Positions 8,070-16,152 of a DNA stretch of 37,278 nt are shown here, piece by piece. A program made the translations under genes and the position numbers. How positions within the stretch are numbered: position 1 is the stretch's first letter; every line of letters starts with the position of its first letter. The notes under the pieces were generated by a model. That model searched no databases and had not been told where the DNA came from. It saw only the letters and a program-made list of their open reading frames with translations. The stretch covers positions 1 to 37,278 of the forward strand of contig JANRJR010000086.1 of NCBI GenBank assembly GCA_033763845.1, read 5' to 3'. The stretch comes from DASZBR01 sp033763845. Lineage in GTDB: Bacteria; Pseudomonadota; Gammaproteobacteria; DASZBR01.

Positions 8070-8923
8070 AATTTTATGTTTTTCAGATAGTTTTTAAAAT
8101 CTCGAGATAATTCAGGATGTTTGAGTGCATATTGTACGGTTGCTTCTAAATAGCCTAATTTACTTCCGCAATCATAACGCGTGCCTGTAAATGGCAAAGC
8201 ATAGGCCCCTTCTTGTTTTAACATCAATGCTATACCATCAGTTAATTGGATCTCACCACCACTGCCGACAGAAATTTGATTTAAATACTTAAAAATATTC
8301 GGCGATAAAATATAACGCCCAACTACACCTAAATCCGACGGCGCATCTTGTTTTTTAGGTTTTTCGATGATTTTATTGATTTTATGATTTGCATCTACGG
8401 CAACCATACCGTACTTTTCTGTTTCAGAATCTGAAATTTGTTGAACGGCAATGACACTGGACTCATGTTTTTCATAGGCTTTTACCATTTGTGACAAGCA
8501 GCCTAGCTCACCGTCAATTAAATCATCTGCAAGCACTACCGCAAAAGGTTCTTGATTAATTAACGGCTCTGCACACAATACCGCATGACCTAAACCTAAC
8601 GCTTCAGGTTGACGGACATATGCCGTACTCACACCCTTCGGCAAAATATCCCGGACTATTTTTAAAAGTTCAGTTTTATTGCTTGCGGCCAATTTATTTT
8701 CCAATTCGTAATTCGAATCAAAATGATCTTCGATTGCACGCTTTAGCGAACTCGTCACAAAAATAATTTCGGTAATCCCCGCTTTTATAGCTTCTTCAAC
8801 CGCATATTGAATTAACGGTTTATCCACAATTGGCAACATTTCTTTTGGCGTGGCTTTCGTCGCAGGTAAAAACCGTGTGCCTAATCCTGCAACCGGAAAT
8901 ACCGCTTTGGTAATTTTAGTCAT
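8066..8923 (-). CDS. galU: UTP-glucose-1-phosphate uridylyltransferase
   Basis: Makes UDP-glucose from UTP and glucose-1-phosphate for envelope polysaccharides. The nucleotidyltransferase signature AGLGTRFLPATKATPKEM starts at residue 12, followed by the IVDKPLIQYAVEEA motif. LADDLIDG (metal and sugar contact), VGRYIL and the substrate-binding GGEIQLTD and YDCGSKLGYL motifs follow. The length of 285 residues is typical. Its ATG overlaps the ugd stop by one base (TAATG) and its stop overlaps the der start, so the three genes form one tight unit. Its product is the direct substrate of Ugd encoded just upstream. Confidence 0.96.
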   Translation of the reverse strand: MTKITKAVFPVAGLGTRFLPATKATPKEMLPIVDKPLIQYAVEEAIKAGITEIIFVTSSLKRAIEDHFDSNYELENKLAASNKTELLKIVRDILPKGVSTAYVRQPEALGLGHAVLCAEPLINQEPFAVVLADDLIDGELGCLSQMVKAYEKHESSVIAVQQISDSETEKYGMVAVDANHKINKIIEKPKKQDAPSDLGVVGRYILSPNIFKYLNQISVGSGGEIQLTDGIALMLKQEGAYALPFTGTRYDCGSKLGYLEATVQYALKHPELSRDFKNYLKNIKL

Positions 8924-10266
8924 TAAGATACTCCATAAATATTCTTACCACGACCAATCGCGTAATAATCAAATCCCCTGCTTGATAAATATTCAGGATC
9001 ATACAAATTACGCCCATCAAAAATCACAGGCTTTTTAAGGGTTTTTTTGATTAATTCAAAATCCGGACTCGCAAAGTGTCGCCATTCTGTCACAACAATT
9101 AATGCATCCGCTTTTTTTAATGCTTCTTCGGGTGAGTCACATAATTTCAAATTTTTATTTTTTTTATAAATTCGCTCAGCTTCACCCATGGCTGCCGGAT
9201 CATACGCTTGCACTTTTGCGCCCGCTTTCCACAATTGTTCCATCAATACACGACTGGAGGCTTCACGCATATCATCCGTATTGGGTTTGAATGCTAATCC
9301 CCATAACGCAAACGTCTTATTGGCAATAGTATTTTTGTAGTGATGCATAATTTTTTGAAACAAGACATGTTTTTGCAATTGATTAACGTTATCGACGGCA
9401 CGAATCAATGACATGCCATAATTAACATCTTTCGCCATGACTTCTAATGCGCGAATATCTTTGGGAAAACAGGAACCACCGTATCCACAACCAGGCTGAA
9501 TAAAACTGTAGCCAATGCGCGGATCTGAACCGATACCAATACGAATTTTTTCTACGTCCGCACCTAAGTGTTCTGCCAATTGGCTTAACTCATTCACGAA
9601 ACTGATTTTTGTCGCAAGCATGGCATTCGCGGCATATTTGGTTAATTCAGCGGACTTAATATCCATCGCAATAATACGGTTATGATTTCTATCAAATGGC
9701 GCATAAAGTTGTTCTAAATGTTCCTCAGCGACACGGTTATCAATACCAATAATAATTCTGTCAGAATTCATGAAGTCTTGAATTGCTGCACCTTCGCGTA
9801 AAAATTCCGGGTTTGATGCCATATCAAATTTAATTTTCTTGTTACGCTTTTTTAATTGCGCTTCGATGGTGCGGCGCACTTTTTCTGCAGTACCGACTGG
9901 AACCGTCGATTTTGTAATGACCATGCGGTAATCTTTTAAATATTTGCCAATATTTTCAGCGACAGATAAAACATATTTCAGATCGGCAGAACCGTCTTCA
10001 TCTTGCGGCGTACCCACTGCGATGAATTGATAAAAACCGTGCGAAACCGCTTCGACCGGGTCATCTGTAAAACGCAAATGACCTGACTGAATATTTTTAG
10101 ACAAAATACCAGGTAGATCAGGCTCATGAATCGGACAAATGCCTTGCTTTAATTTTGCGATGCGTGCTTTGTCCACATCCATGCATAAAACATGGTTACC
10201 CAGTTCAGCAAAACAAGCACCTGTGACTAAGCCTACATAGCCTGCACCATAAATCGTGATTTTCAT
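8923..10266 (-). CDS. ugd: UDP-glucose 6-dehydrogenase
   Basis: NAD-dependent four-electron oxidation of UDP-glucose to UDP-glucuronate, a precursor of uronic-acid polysaccharides or aminoarabinose-type lipid A modification. It has the Rossmann motif YGAGYVGLVTG at residues 6-16, STVPVGT near 120, SNPEFLREG at 151-159, and the catalytic Cys266 in GYGGSCFPKD. The C-terminal substrate domain includes LAFKPNTDDMREASS. It is 447 residues, usual for the long bacterial class. AGGA lies about 11 bases before the ATG, a slightly long spacing. It is first in the ugd-galU-der unit and divergent from the MscS gene. No decarboxylase or epimerase genes are nearby to show the end product. Confidence 0.95.
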   Translation of the reverse strand: MKITIYGAGYVGLVTGACFAELGNHVLCMDVDKARIAKLKQGICPIHEPDLPGILSKNIQSGHLRFTDDPVEAVSHGFYQFIAVGTPQDEDGSADLKYVLSVAENIGKYLKDYRMVITKSTVPVGTAEKVRRTIEAQLKKRNKKIKFDMASNPEFLREGAAIQDFMNSDRIIIGIDNRVAEEHLEQLYAPFDRNHNRIIAMDIKSAELTKYAANAMLATKISFVNELSQLAEHLGADVEKIRIGIGSDPRIGYSFIQPGCGYGGSCFPKDIRALEVMAKDVNYGMSLIRAVDNVNQLQKHVLFQKIMHHYKNTIANKTFALWGLAFKPNTDDMREASSRVLMEQLWKAGAKVQAYDPAAMGEAERIYKKNKNLKLCDSPEEALKKADALIVVTEWRHFASPDFELIKKTLKKPVIFDGRNLYDPEYLSSRGFDYYAIGRGKNIYGVS

Positions 10267-10303
10267 ACGATAAGCGATCCTACGGTTAAAAATAAGCGAA
10301 AGT

Positions 10304-10333
10304 TTAGCATGAGACAGCGGTTTGGACTATGAT
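10304..10333 (+). promoter_or_regulatory. Promoter for the small MscS gene and pepN
   Basis: TTAGCA at 10304-10309 and TATGAT at 10328-10333 are spaced by 18 bases. The site lies 23 bases before the start codon with AGGAG in between. The divergent ugd promoter probably overlaps this region; TGCTAAACT on the minus strand (10300-10308) is a candidate extended -10. Confidence 0.45.
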
Positions 10334-10356
10334 AACGGGCCTGATAAGGAGCGCTT

Positions 10357-10842
10357 ATGACAACTCTCACCCCCTACATTCCAATGATTCGCGGTGTCAT
10401 CTATTTGGTTGCAGGTTATTTCATCGCCAAACTCGCCAGTAAAGGCATTGATCGATTGATTCAACGTAGACAAAAACCGCGCTATACCCTGCTGGTCAAA
10501 AAAGTCACTTTTTACCTGATTTTCGTGCTTTTTGTGATTTCTGCTCTCCGACAATGGGGATTTGAACTAAATGTCCTCTTAGGTGCGACCGGTATTTTAA
10601 CCGTTGCCTTAGGATTTGCCTCCCAAACTGTCGTGTCTAATTTAGTGAGCGGTTTGTTTCTGTTGGGCGAAGATGTCTTTCAACTTGGTGATAGAATTCT
10701 CATCAGCGGCGTAGAAGGCGAAATTATTGCTATAAATTCATTTTCATTAACCGTAAAACAATCAGATAATACCGTTGTACGCATACCCAATGATTTATTA
10801 CTTAAAACCCCAGTGATTAACTTAAGTCGACAAAAGGACTGA
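10357..10842 (+). CDS. Minimal MscS-family mechanosensitive channel protein
   Basis: The 161-residue protein has three predicted membrane segments (about 8-28, 47-65 and 72-105). The third is the MscS pore helix with the Gly/Ala pattern GILTVALGFASQTVVSNLVSG. It is followed by the beta domain (LGDRILISGVEGEIIAI, VVRIPNDLLLKTPVINLSR). It stops exactly where the beta domain ends, so the C-terminal alpha/beta cage of E. coli MscS (286 residues) is missing. The reading frame is clean and the stop is only four bases before pepN, so this looks like a naturally short member rather than a decayed one. AGGAG lies about 7 bases before the ATG. It probably protects against hypo-osmotic shock, but gating without the cage is uncertain. 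Confidence 0.85.
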   Translation: MTTLTPYIPMIRGVIYLVAGYFIAKLASKGIDRLIQRRQKPRYTLLVKKVTFYLIFVLFVISALRQWGFELNVLLGATGILTVALGFASQTVVSNLVSGLFLLGEDVFQLGDRILISGVEGEIIAINSFSLTVKQSDNTVVRIPNDLLLKTPVINLSRQKD

Positions 10843-10846
10843 ACGC

Positions 10847-13339
10847 ATGACTGACACTCACAACATCATTTATCGCAAAGATTACACTCCGCCTGCTTAT
10901 CATATTGAAGATATTCATTTGGAATTCACGCTCGGTGAAAAATTTACTGATGTCACCACCAGCACGCATTTTATTCAAAAAGAAAAAAAGCCTTTAGTAT
11001 TAATGGGTAGAGAACTCGAATTATTAGGCATCAAATTAAATGGCCAAGATGTAAAATACACACAAGACAAAGAAACCTTAACCATTGAAAATGTTCCCAG
11101 CGATTTTGTTCTGGATATCAAAACACGCATACACCCTGAAAAAAATACGTCATTGGAGGGCTTATACAAAGTTAAAAATTTATTTTGTACGCAATGCGAA
11201 TCTGAGGGATTTCGCAAAATGACATATTATCTTGATCGTCCTGATGTTATGGCAAAATTTACTACCAAGATTATTGCAGATAAAAAGAAATATCCCATTT
11301 TATTATCCAACGGAAATTTAATTAGCCACGGCGATCTTAAAAAGAATTTACATTTTGCTGAATGGCAAGATCCATTCCGAAAACCCTGCTATTTATTTGC
11401 ATTAGTCGCAGGCGATTTAGCCTGCGTTTCTGATACGTTCACGACTATGTCAGGCCGCAACGTCGATATTAAAATTTATGTTGAGAAAAACGATGAGGAC
11501 AAAACAGCACACGCGATGCAATCCATCAAACGAGCCATGAAATGGGACGAAGAAAATTACGGCCGCGAATATGACCTCGATATTTTCATGGTAGTAGCCA
11601 CACATGACTTTAATTTCGGCGCCATGGAAAACAAGGGGTTAAATATCTTTAATTCCAAATATATTTTAGCCAAACCCCAAACCGCAACGGACGATGATTA
11701 CATTGCGATTGAGCGCGTGATTGGTCATGAATATTTTCACAATTGGACAGGCGACAGAATTACCTGTCGAGATTGGTTTCAATTGAGCTTAAAAGAAAGC
11801 CTTACCGTATTTAGAGATTCCAGCTTTAGTGCAGACATGAACTCTGCGGCAGTGGTAAGAATTGAAGACGTAAACACTTTACGCAGCGTACAATTCCCGC
11901 AAGACGCAGGGCCAATGGCACATCCGGTGCGCCCCGAATCCTATATGGAAATCAACAATTTTTATACCGTAACCATTTATGAGAAAGGCGCTGAAGTCAT
12001 TCGCATGCTTTCAACACTGTTAGGAAAAGACGGTTTTCGCAAGGGAATGGATTATTATTTCGATACGTTTGATGGCCAAGCTGTCACTATTGATGATTTT
12101 GTAAATGCACATGCGAAAGCAAATAATAAAGATTTATCTCAATTTATGGCGTGGTATGAAAAAGCAGGCACCCCTGAACTAATTATTACGACGACTTATG
12201 TCCCAGAGAAAAAACAATATTTCATCAAAATCACCCAACCGGGTTATTGTTTTTACATGCCATTTAAAATGGGGTTATTGGATTCGCATGGAAATGAAAT
12301 TGCGTCTCGGCTTTTAGAAATCAAAAACCCCGAAGAAATCTTTGTATTTGATGGCATTTCTGAAAAACCGGTTCCCAGTTTATTACGCGACTTTTCTGCG
12401 CCTATTAAATTTAAATACGAATACTCTAATGAAGAATTAGCGTTTTTATTGCGATACGATACAGACGCCGTTGCACGCTGGGATGCGGGCCAACAACTTG
12501 GTACAAATATCATCAAGGGATCCGCTGCGCGGGGCATGCTACTGGAAGCATGGAAAGTCATTCTACAAGATAAAAATTTGGATCCCGCCTTTGCGGCGCA
12601 TTTGCTCGTTTTACCGTCAGAAAATTATTTGATTGAATTATTTGATCCGTTAGATTTGGATAAATTATTATCTGATCGCAAACAATTACGAAACTTTTTA
12701 GCCCATGAACTGCATGATTTATTTTTAGAAAGATATAAATCCGCGGAAGATTCAATTCCAGGGCGTGCATTAAAAAATCGCTGCTTAGGTTATTTGGCAA
12801 TAACAGATACGCCTGATGATCAAAAAATTATTCTAGATCAATTATATTCAGCCAAAAATATGACTGATGAAATCGCTGCGTTATCAGCAATCAGCCAAAG
12901 TCAATCACCCCAGCGCGCAACAGCACTTGAGCATTTTTATAATAAATACCAACAAGAACGATTAGTGATCGATAAATGGTTTGGTATTCAAGCACGCAGT
13001 GAATTACCCGGCGCAATTGATCGCGTAAAATTATTAGCGAAACACGATGAATTTGATATTAAAAATCCGAATCGCGTTCGTGCATTGATCGGAAATTTCT
13101 GTCAAAACCTTGCGTCATTTCATGCCAAGGATGGATCGGGCTATAAATTCCTGGAAAAAAATATTCTTAAATTAAATAAAATTAATCCAAAAGTTGCCGC
13201 GAGATTAATTGAACCGTTTACGCGTTATAAAAAATATGATGAGAAACGACAAAAATTAATTAAGTCTATTTTAGAGAATATTCAAAAAACACCGGAATTG
13301 TCTGTGGATTTGGTAGAGGTTGTATCAAAATCTTTGTAA
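10847..13339 (+). CDS. pepN: Aminopeptidase N (M1 family)
   Basis: Zinc aminopeptidase that removes N-terminal residues from peptides in the last steps of protein turnover. It has the exopeptidase motif GAMEN at 258-262 and the zinc site HEYFH at 294-298, with the third ligand Glu317 in the expected position. The bacterial PepN-type TGDRITCRDWFQLSLKE segment is also present. Its 830 residues are about 40 fewer than in E. coli PepN, with all four domains apparently present. No signal peptide is seen, so it is cytoplasmic. The ATG follows the MscS stop by four bases with AGGA 8 bases upstream, so it is cotranscribed. Confidence 0.96.
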   Translation: MTDTHNIIYRKDYTPPAYHIEDIHLEFTLGEKFTDVTTSTHFIQKEKKPLVLMGRELELLGIKLNGQDVKYTQDKETLTIENVPSDFVLDIKTRIHPEKNTSLEGLYKVKNLFCTQCESEGFRKMTYYLDRPDVMAKFTTKIIADKKKYPILLSNGNLISHGDLKKNLHFAEWQDPFRKPCYLFALVAGDLACVSDTFTTMSGRNVDIKIYVEKNDEDKTAHAMQSIKRAMKWDEENYGREYDLDIFMVVATHDFNFGAMENKGLNIFNSKYILAKPQTATDDDYIAIERVIGHEYFHNWTGDRITCRDWFQLSLKESLTVFRDSSFSADMNSAAVVRIEDVNTLRSVQFPQDAGPMAHPVRPESYMEINNFYTVTIYEKGAEVIRMLSTLLGKDGFRKGMDYYFDTFDGQAVTIDDFVNAHAKANNKDLSQFMAWYEKAGTPELIITTTYVPEKKQYFIKITQPGYCFYMPFKMGLLDSHGNEIASRLLEIKNPEEIFVFDGISEKPVPSLLRDFSAPIKFKYEYSNEELAFLLRYDTDAVARWDAGQQLGTNIIKGSAARGMLLEAWKVILQDKNLDPAFAAHLLVLPSENYLIELFDPLDLDKLLSDRKQLRNFLAHELHDLFLERYKSAEDSIPGRALKNRCLGYLAITDTPDDQKIILDQLYSAKNMTDEIAALSAISQSQSPQRATALEHFYNKYQQERLVIDKWFGIQARSELPGAIDRVKLLAKHDEFDIKNPNRVRALIGNFCQNLASFHAKDGSGYKFLEKNILKLNKINPKVAARLIEPFTRYKKYDEKRQKLIKSILENIQKTPELSVDLVEVVSKSL

Positions 13340-13359
13340 CCCACACTCAGCCTTCGGAC

Positions 13360-13386
13360 ACCCTCTCTCACACGTGGGGAGAGGGT
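13360..13386. terminator. Hairpin after pepN, possible bidirectional terminator
   Basis: ACCCTCTC at 13360-13367 pairs with GAGAGGGT at 13379-13386 around an 11-base loop. It sits between the convergent pepN and the orphan gene ending at 13394. There is no T-run, so it could instead be a dispersed palindrome. Confidence 0.4.
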
Positions 13387-13393
13387 TAATGCT

Positions 13394-13780
13394 CTACTGC
13401 TTTCCGCCCCCACTACTTCCAGGTCTGAAACTCATTTGAAACTGTTCTTCAGGATCTTGTAATTTCGCATCAGAGGTTAATGCTACATTTGCACAAGTCG
13501 CTGTTGCATTACGACGCATCAAAAAAGCCCGCTCACCAGCTCCAACTATTGGAAGTGAAGCAGATCTCGTTATCATGTGAACAGGCAATTCTTGTCGCGT
13601 TTCAACAGACTGCGGCTGAGTTGCATAGGGTGAATCACTTCGCGGAACTGGTGGAAAAAAATTATGCGCATTCGCATTAGCTCGAGCAAAAGGCGGGGTA
13701 CGTAATTCTTCAGATGAAGTACTCTGATTAGATTCTAGAGGAACTGTATCTAAGATTGATTCATCATCCATGCTAAACAT
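13394..13780 (-). CDS. Orphan disordered Ser/Pro-rich protein with a 14-3-3-type motif
   Basis: No family is recognised. The 128-residue product is rich in Ser, Pro, Ala and Gln, with an acidic N-terminus, no membrane segment and a Gly-rich end SSGGGKQ, so it is probably mostly disordered. It contains RSASLP (about residues 72-77), which exactly fits the mode I 14-3-3 binding consensus RSx(pS)xP. A near-perfect ribosome binding site AGGAGGTG precedes the ATG, strongly supporting expression. It lies 13 bases downstream of dut on the same strand. A secreted effector that recruits host 14-3-3 proteins is a possibility, but the motif is short and could occur by chance. Confidence 0.65.
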   Translation of the reverse strand: MFSMDDESILDTVPLESNQSTSSEELRTPPFARANANAHNFFPPVPRSDSPYATQPQSVETRQELPVHMITRSASLPIVGAGERAFLMRRNATATCANVALTSDAKLQDPEEQFQMSFRPGSSGGGKQ

Positions 13781-13793
13781 TCAACACCTCCTG

Positions 13794-14273
13794 TTAATTT
13801 ATTTCTGTTTCAAATAGTACGCCTTTCCCTGAATGTCCGAAACCACCTTCGCCTCTCGCGGTTTCTTCAAATTTTTTCACAATTTCAAATTGCGTACGCA
13901 CAATCGGCACAAAAACTAATTGCGCAATTCTGTCACCCGGCTGAATCGCAAATGCATCTTTACTGCGATTCCAACACGAAATTTTTAATTCGCCTTGATA
14001 ATCCGCATCGATTAATCCAATCGAATTTCCTAAAATAATTCCATGATTATGCCCCAGCCCTGATCGCGGCATAATCATCGCAGCCATATTCGGATCAGCA
14101 ATAAATATCGACAATCCCGTCGGAATTAATTCCACAGCATTAGGTTGTAAAACAAAAGGCTTATCCAAACAGGCGCGCAAATCCAAACCTGCAGACGCAT
14201 CAGTGGCATGTGTTGGCAACGGTAATTCTTTTCCAATTTTGGGGTTAAGAATCTTGAGTTGAATGCTTTTCAT
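13794..14273 (-). CDS. dut: dUTP diphosphatase (dUTPase)
   Basis: Trimeric enzyme that hydrolyses dUTP to dUMP, keeping uracil out of DNA and feeding thymidylate synthesis. The conserved motifs are ASAGLDLRA (26-34), PRSGLGHNHGI (about 69-79), GNSIGLIDADYQG (82-94), PGDRIAQLVF and the flexible C-terminal RGEGGFGHSG (140-149). The ATG at 14273 is chosen because MKSIQLKILNPKIG matches the family start and GGGAGG lies just upstream; the longer frame adds 17 unrelated residues. At 159 residues it is normal in size. In many relatives dut sits with coaBC; that gene is not here. Confidence 0.96.
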   Translation of the reverse strand: MKSIQLKILNPKIGKELPLPTHATDASAGLDLRACLDKPFVLQPNAVELIPTGLSIFIADPNMAAMIMPRSGLGHNHGIILGNSIGLIDADYQGELKISCWNRSKDAFAIQPGDRIAQLVFVPIVRTQFEIVKKFEETARGEGGFGHSGKGVLFETEIN

Positions 14274-14342
14274 AAGCCTCCCTTTCCTATATAAAGTAAA
14301 TCTACTATATAATCCACTCCACATCTAAACAAGGGCAGAATC

Positions 14343-14513
14343 ATGCAAGAACTTCCACCACAACGTTTGGAACACATGTTTGTTCTCGTCGCCCGACATC
14401 TGCAATTTTTTCAACAACCCAACAATATTCACGATGTAGTCAGAGCCATTAATAACATAGTCGATAACGCGCCTGCTGTGATGAGAAAACCTCAAAAAGG
14501 ACTTGTTAGTTGA
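14343..14513 (+). CDS. Possible small protein of 56 residues
   Basis: An uninterrupted frame runs from the ATG at 14343 to the TGA at 14511. It encodes a product starting MQELPPQRLEHMFVLVAR and containing an amphipathic helix-like stretch before a basic end. AAGGG lies 7 bases before the ATG and a TATAAT at 14308-14313 lies at a plausible distance upstream. A competing minus-strand frame across the same bases would need a TTG start without a ribosome binding site, so the plus frame is the better candidate. The family is not recognised and its function is unknown. Confidence 0.4.
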   Translation: MQELPPQRLEHMFVLVARHLQFFQQPNNIHDVVRAINNIVDNAPAVMRKPQKGLVS

Positions 14514-14558
14514 CAGCAACTTATAAGACTTAGACTCAAAAATTCAAGAAAATTTACC

Positions 14559-14588
14559 TTGTCTAACCCCCATTTTCTAATGTAAAAT
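14559..14588 (+). promoter_or_regulatory. rplM-rpsI promoter
   Basis: TTGTCT at 14559-14564 and TAAAAT at 14583-14588 are separated by 18 bases. The expected leader is about 25 bases and includes CGCTCC pairing with GGAGGGAGC next to the ribosome binding site. In E. coli L13 represses this operon at its leader; the small hairpin over the binding site would suit such control, but that is inference. Confidence 0.6.
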
Positions 14589-14618
14589 CGCGCTCCACTT
14601 GGAGGGAGCACGAAAAAA

Positions 14619-15044
14619 ATGAGTACATACAACGCGAAATCAGAATCCGTAAAACGCGACTGGTTCATCATCAATGCCGAAGGCCTCGTTTTAGGCCGAT
14701 TAGCTTCAGAAGTTGCCCGCCGTCTGCGTGGCAAGCATAAACCCGAATTCACGAGACATGTCGACACAGGCGACTACATCATCGTCACCAACATCGACAA
14801 AGTTAAAGTCACCGGCAACAAATTGAACGCCAAGATCTACTACAACCACTCTGGCTATCCAGGCGGACTCAAAAAAACCTTGCTCAAAGACATGCCTATG
14901 CAAAAAGCATTCGAAAGAGCCATCAAAGGCATGCTTCCTAAAAATCCTCTAGGGCGCGAAATGTATCGTAAACTCAAAGTTTATACGGGTTTAGAACATC
15001 CGCACGCCGCACAACAACCCCAAGTTCTCGAAATTAAGGAATAA
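14619..15044 (+). CDS. rplM: 50S ribosomal protein L13
   Basis: Early-assembly protein of the large subunit. It is full length at 141 residues, with the family N-terminus (KRDWFIINAEGLVLGRLAS), the signature MLPKNPLGREM near 106-116, and KVYTGLEHPHAAQQP at the end. GGAGGGAG lies 10-13 bases before the ATG. It is followed after 5 bases by rpsI, the universal L13-S9 pair, and then by sspA-sspB, the usual gammaproteobacterial order. Confidence 0.98.
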   Translation: MSTYNAKSESVKRDWFIINAEGLVLGRLASEVARRLRGKHKPEFTRHVDTGDYIIVTNIDKVKVTGNKLNAKIYYNHSGYPGGLKKTLLKDMPMQKAFERAIKGMLPKNPLGREMYRKLKVYTGLEHPHAAQQPQVLEIKE

Positions 15045-15049
15045 TTTTC

Positions 15050-15472
15050 ATGGCAAAAGCTAAATCTGCAACAAAAAAATCAAAATCCGATGTCATTTAT
15101 GCCACCGGCCGCCGCAAAACCTCCTCTGCTCGTGCGTTCTTAAAACCCGGCGTCGAAGGTGAAATTTCTATCAACGGCCGCACGGTCGAACAATATTTTG
15201 GTCGCCCAACCGCACGCATTCGCGTGAAGCTACCTTTAAAAGTAGCAGGCGTTACCAAAGTTGCATTGTACGTAACCGTTGCTGGTGGTGGAAACACGGG
15301 GCAAGCTGATGCAATTGCCCACGCCATTTCTCGCGCGCTGGTAAAATACGACGAAACAACCCGCCCTGTATTAAAAGCAGCCGGCTTGTTGACACGTGAC
15401 TCAAGAGAAGTCGAACGTAAGAAATACGGCTTGAAGAAAGCACGTAAAGACGAACAATACTCCAAACGTTAA
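15050..15472 (+). CDS. rpsI: 30S ribosomal protein S9
   Basis: Small-subunit head protein whose C-terminal tail reaches the P-site tRNA. The product is 140 residues, slightly longer than E. coli S9 because of a basic N-terminal extension (AKAKSATKKSKSD). YATGRRKTSSARAF opens the core, and GGGNTGQADAIAHAISRAL and RKKYGLKKARKDEQYSKR close it. The terminal SKR that contacts the tRNA anticodon stem is intact. It is cotranscribed with rplM. Confidence 0.98.
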   Translation: MAKAKSATKKSKSDVIYATGRRKTSSARAFLKPGVEGEISINGRTVEQYFGRPTARIRVKLPLKVAGVTKVALYVTVAGGGNTGQADAIAHAISRALVKYDETTRPVLKAAGLLTRDSREVERKKYGLKKARKDEQYSKR

Positions 15473-15525
15473 TGGATTAAACCCCTGGGTTTGTCATCCC
15501 CAGCCAACTGAAAAGGTTTCCTATT

Positions 15526-16152
15526 ATGGCCGTGATGAACAACAAACGTTCAAATATGATTTTGTATGTCGACAAAAATGACATTAATAGTCATCGAATC
15601 AAAATTGTCGTTTCAGAAAAAAGCGTTCCTGCAGATATTATTGAAGTCGATCCTTCAAATTTATCTGAAGAATTTCTTAAATTAAATCCGTATCGAACGC
15701 TACCGACATTGGTTGATCGCGATTTAGTTCTATACGATCCCGGCATTATTGCTGAATATTTAGATGAGCGTTTTCCGCATCCCCCATTATTACCCGTTTA
15801 TCCCATTGCACGCGCAAAAACACGCTTGATGATGCTTCGCATTGAAAAAGAATGGTATAGCTTAGTGAATATAATTCTTACTAACACAAACCAAGAAGAA
15901 GTTAAAAATGCACGTAAAACATTAATGGAAAGCATTATTGGATTTGCCCCTGTTTTTGCCAGCATGCCTTTTTTCTTGAGCGAAGAATTTTCATTATTGG
16001 ATTGCTGTGTTGCTCCTTTATTGTGGCATTTACCACAGCTAGGTATTGCCGTTCCCCCGCAAGCCAAGGCCATTCATCAATATTTACAAAAAATTAGCGA
16101 GAGACCTTCTTTTAAATCCAGCATCAGTACTACTGAAAAAGAATACGCATGA
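15526..16152 (+). CDS. sspA: Stringent starvation protein A
   Basis: RNA-polymerase-associated regulator with a glutathione-S-transferase fold but no transferase activity. It acts on stationary-phase, acid-stress and virulence genes, sometimes with MglA-like partners. The protein keeps the start MAV-NKRS, NPYRTLPTLVDR, the surface motif PHPPLLPVYP at 84-93 (the PHP patch needed for function in E. coli) and FFLSEEFSLLDC in the helical domain. It is 208 residues, as expected. AAAAGG lies 9 bases before the ATG. It overlaps sspB by four bases (ATGA), so the two are coupled. Confidence 0.95.
   Translation: MAVMNNKRSNMILYVDKNDINSHRIKIVVSEKSVPADIIEVDPSNLSEEFLKLNPYRTLPTLVDRDLVLYDPGIIAEYLDERFPHPPLLPVYPIARAKTRLMMLRIEKEWYSLVNIILTNTNQEEVKNARKTLMESIIGFAPVFASMPFFLSEEFSLLDCCVAPLLWHLPQLGIAVPPQAKAIHQYLQKISERPSFKSSISTTEKEYA

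Larger units (their letters stand above)
14274..14618. other. Intergenic stretch between dut and rplM
   Basis: These 345 bases contain no established gene. They hold a TATAAT at 14308-14313 in an AT-rich patch likely to drive dut and/or the small frame, a possible 56-codon plus-strand gene (14343-14513), and the rplM promoter and leader. Confidence 0.6.

Noticed and set aside
13480..13680. Plus-strand frame opposite the orphan Ser/Pro-rich gene
   Set aside because: The minus-strand gene has a near-perfect AGGAGGTG and a good start; the plus frame has none and is the shadow.
14325..14519. Minus-strand frame of 64 residues between dut and rplM
   Set aside because: It needs a TTG start and has no ribosome binding site; the overlapping plus-strand 56-codon frame has better signals.
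15473..15525. AAACCC-CT-GGGTTT palindrome (15479-15492) as a terminator after rpsI
   Set aside because: The loop would be very small, the stem only 5-6 pairs, and there is no T-run; read-through into sspA is more likely.
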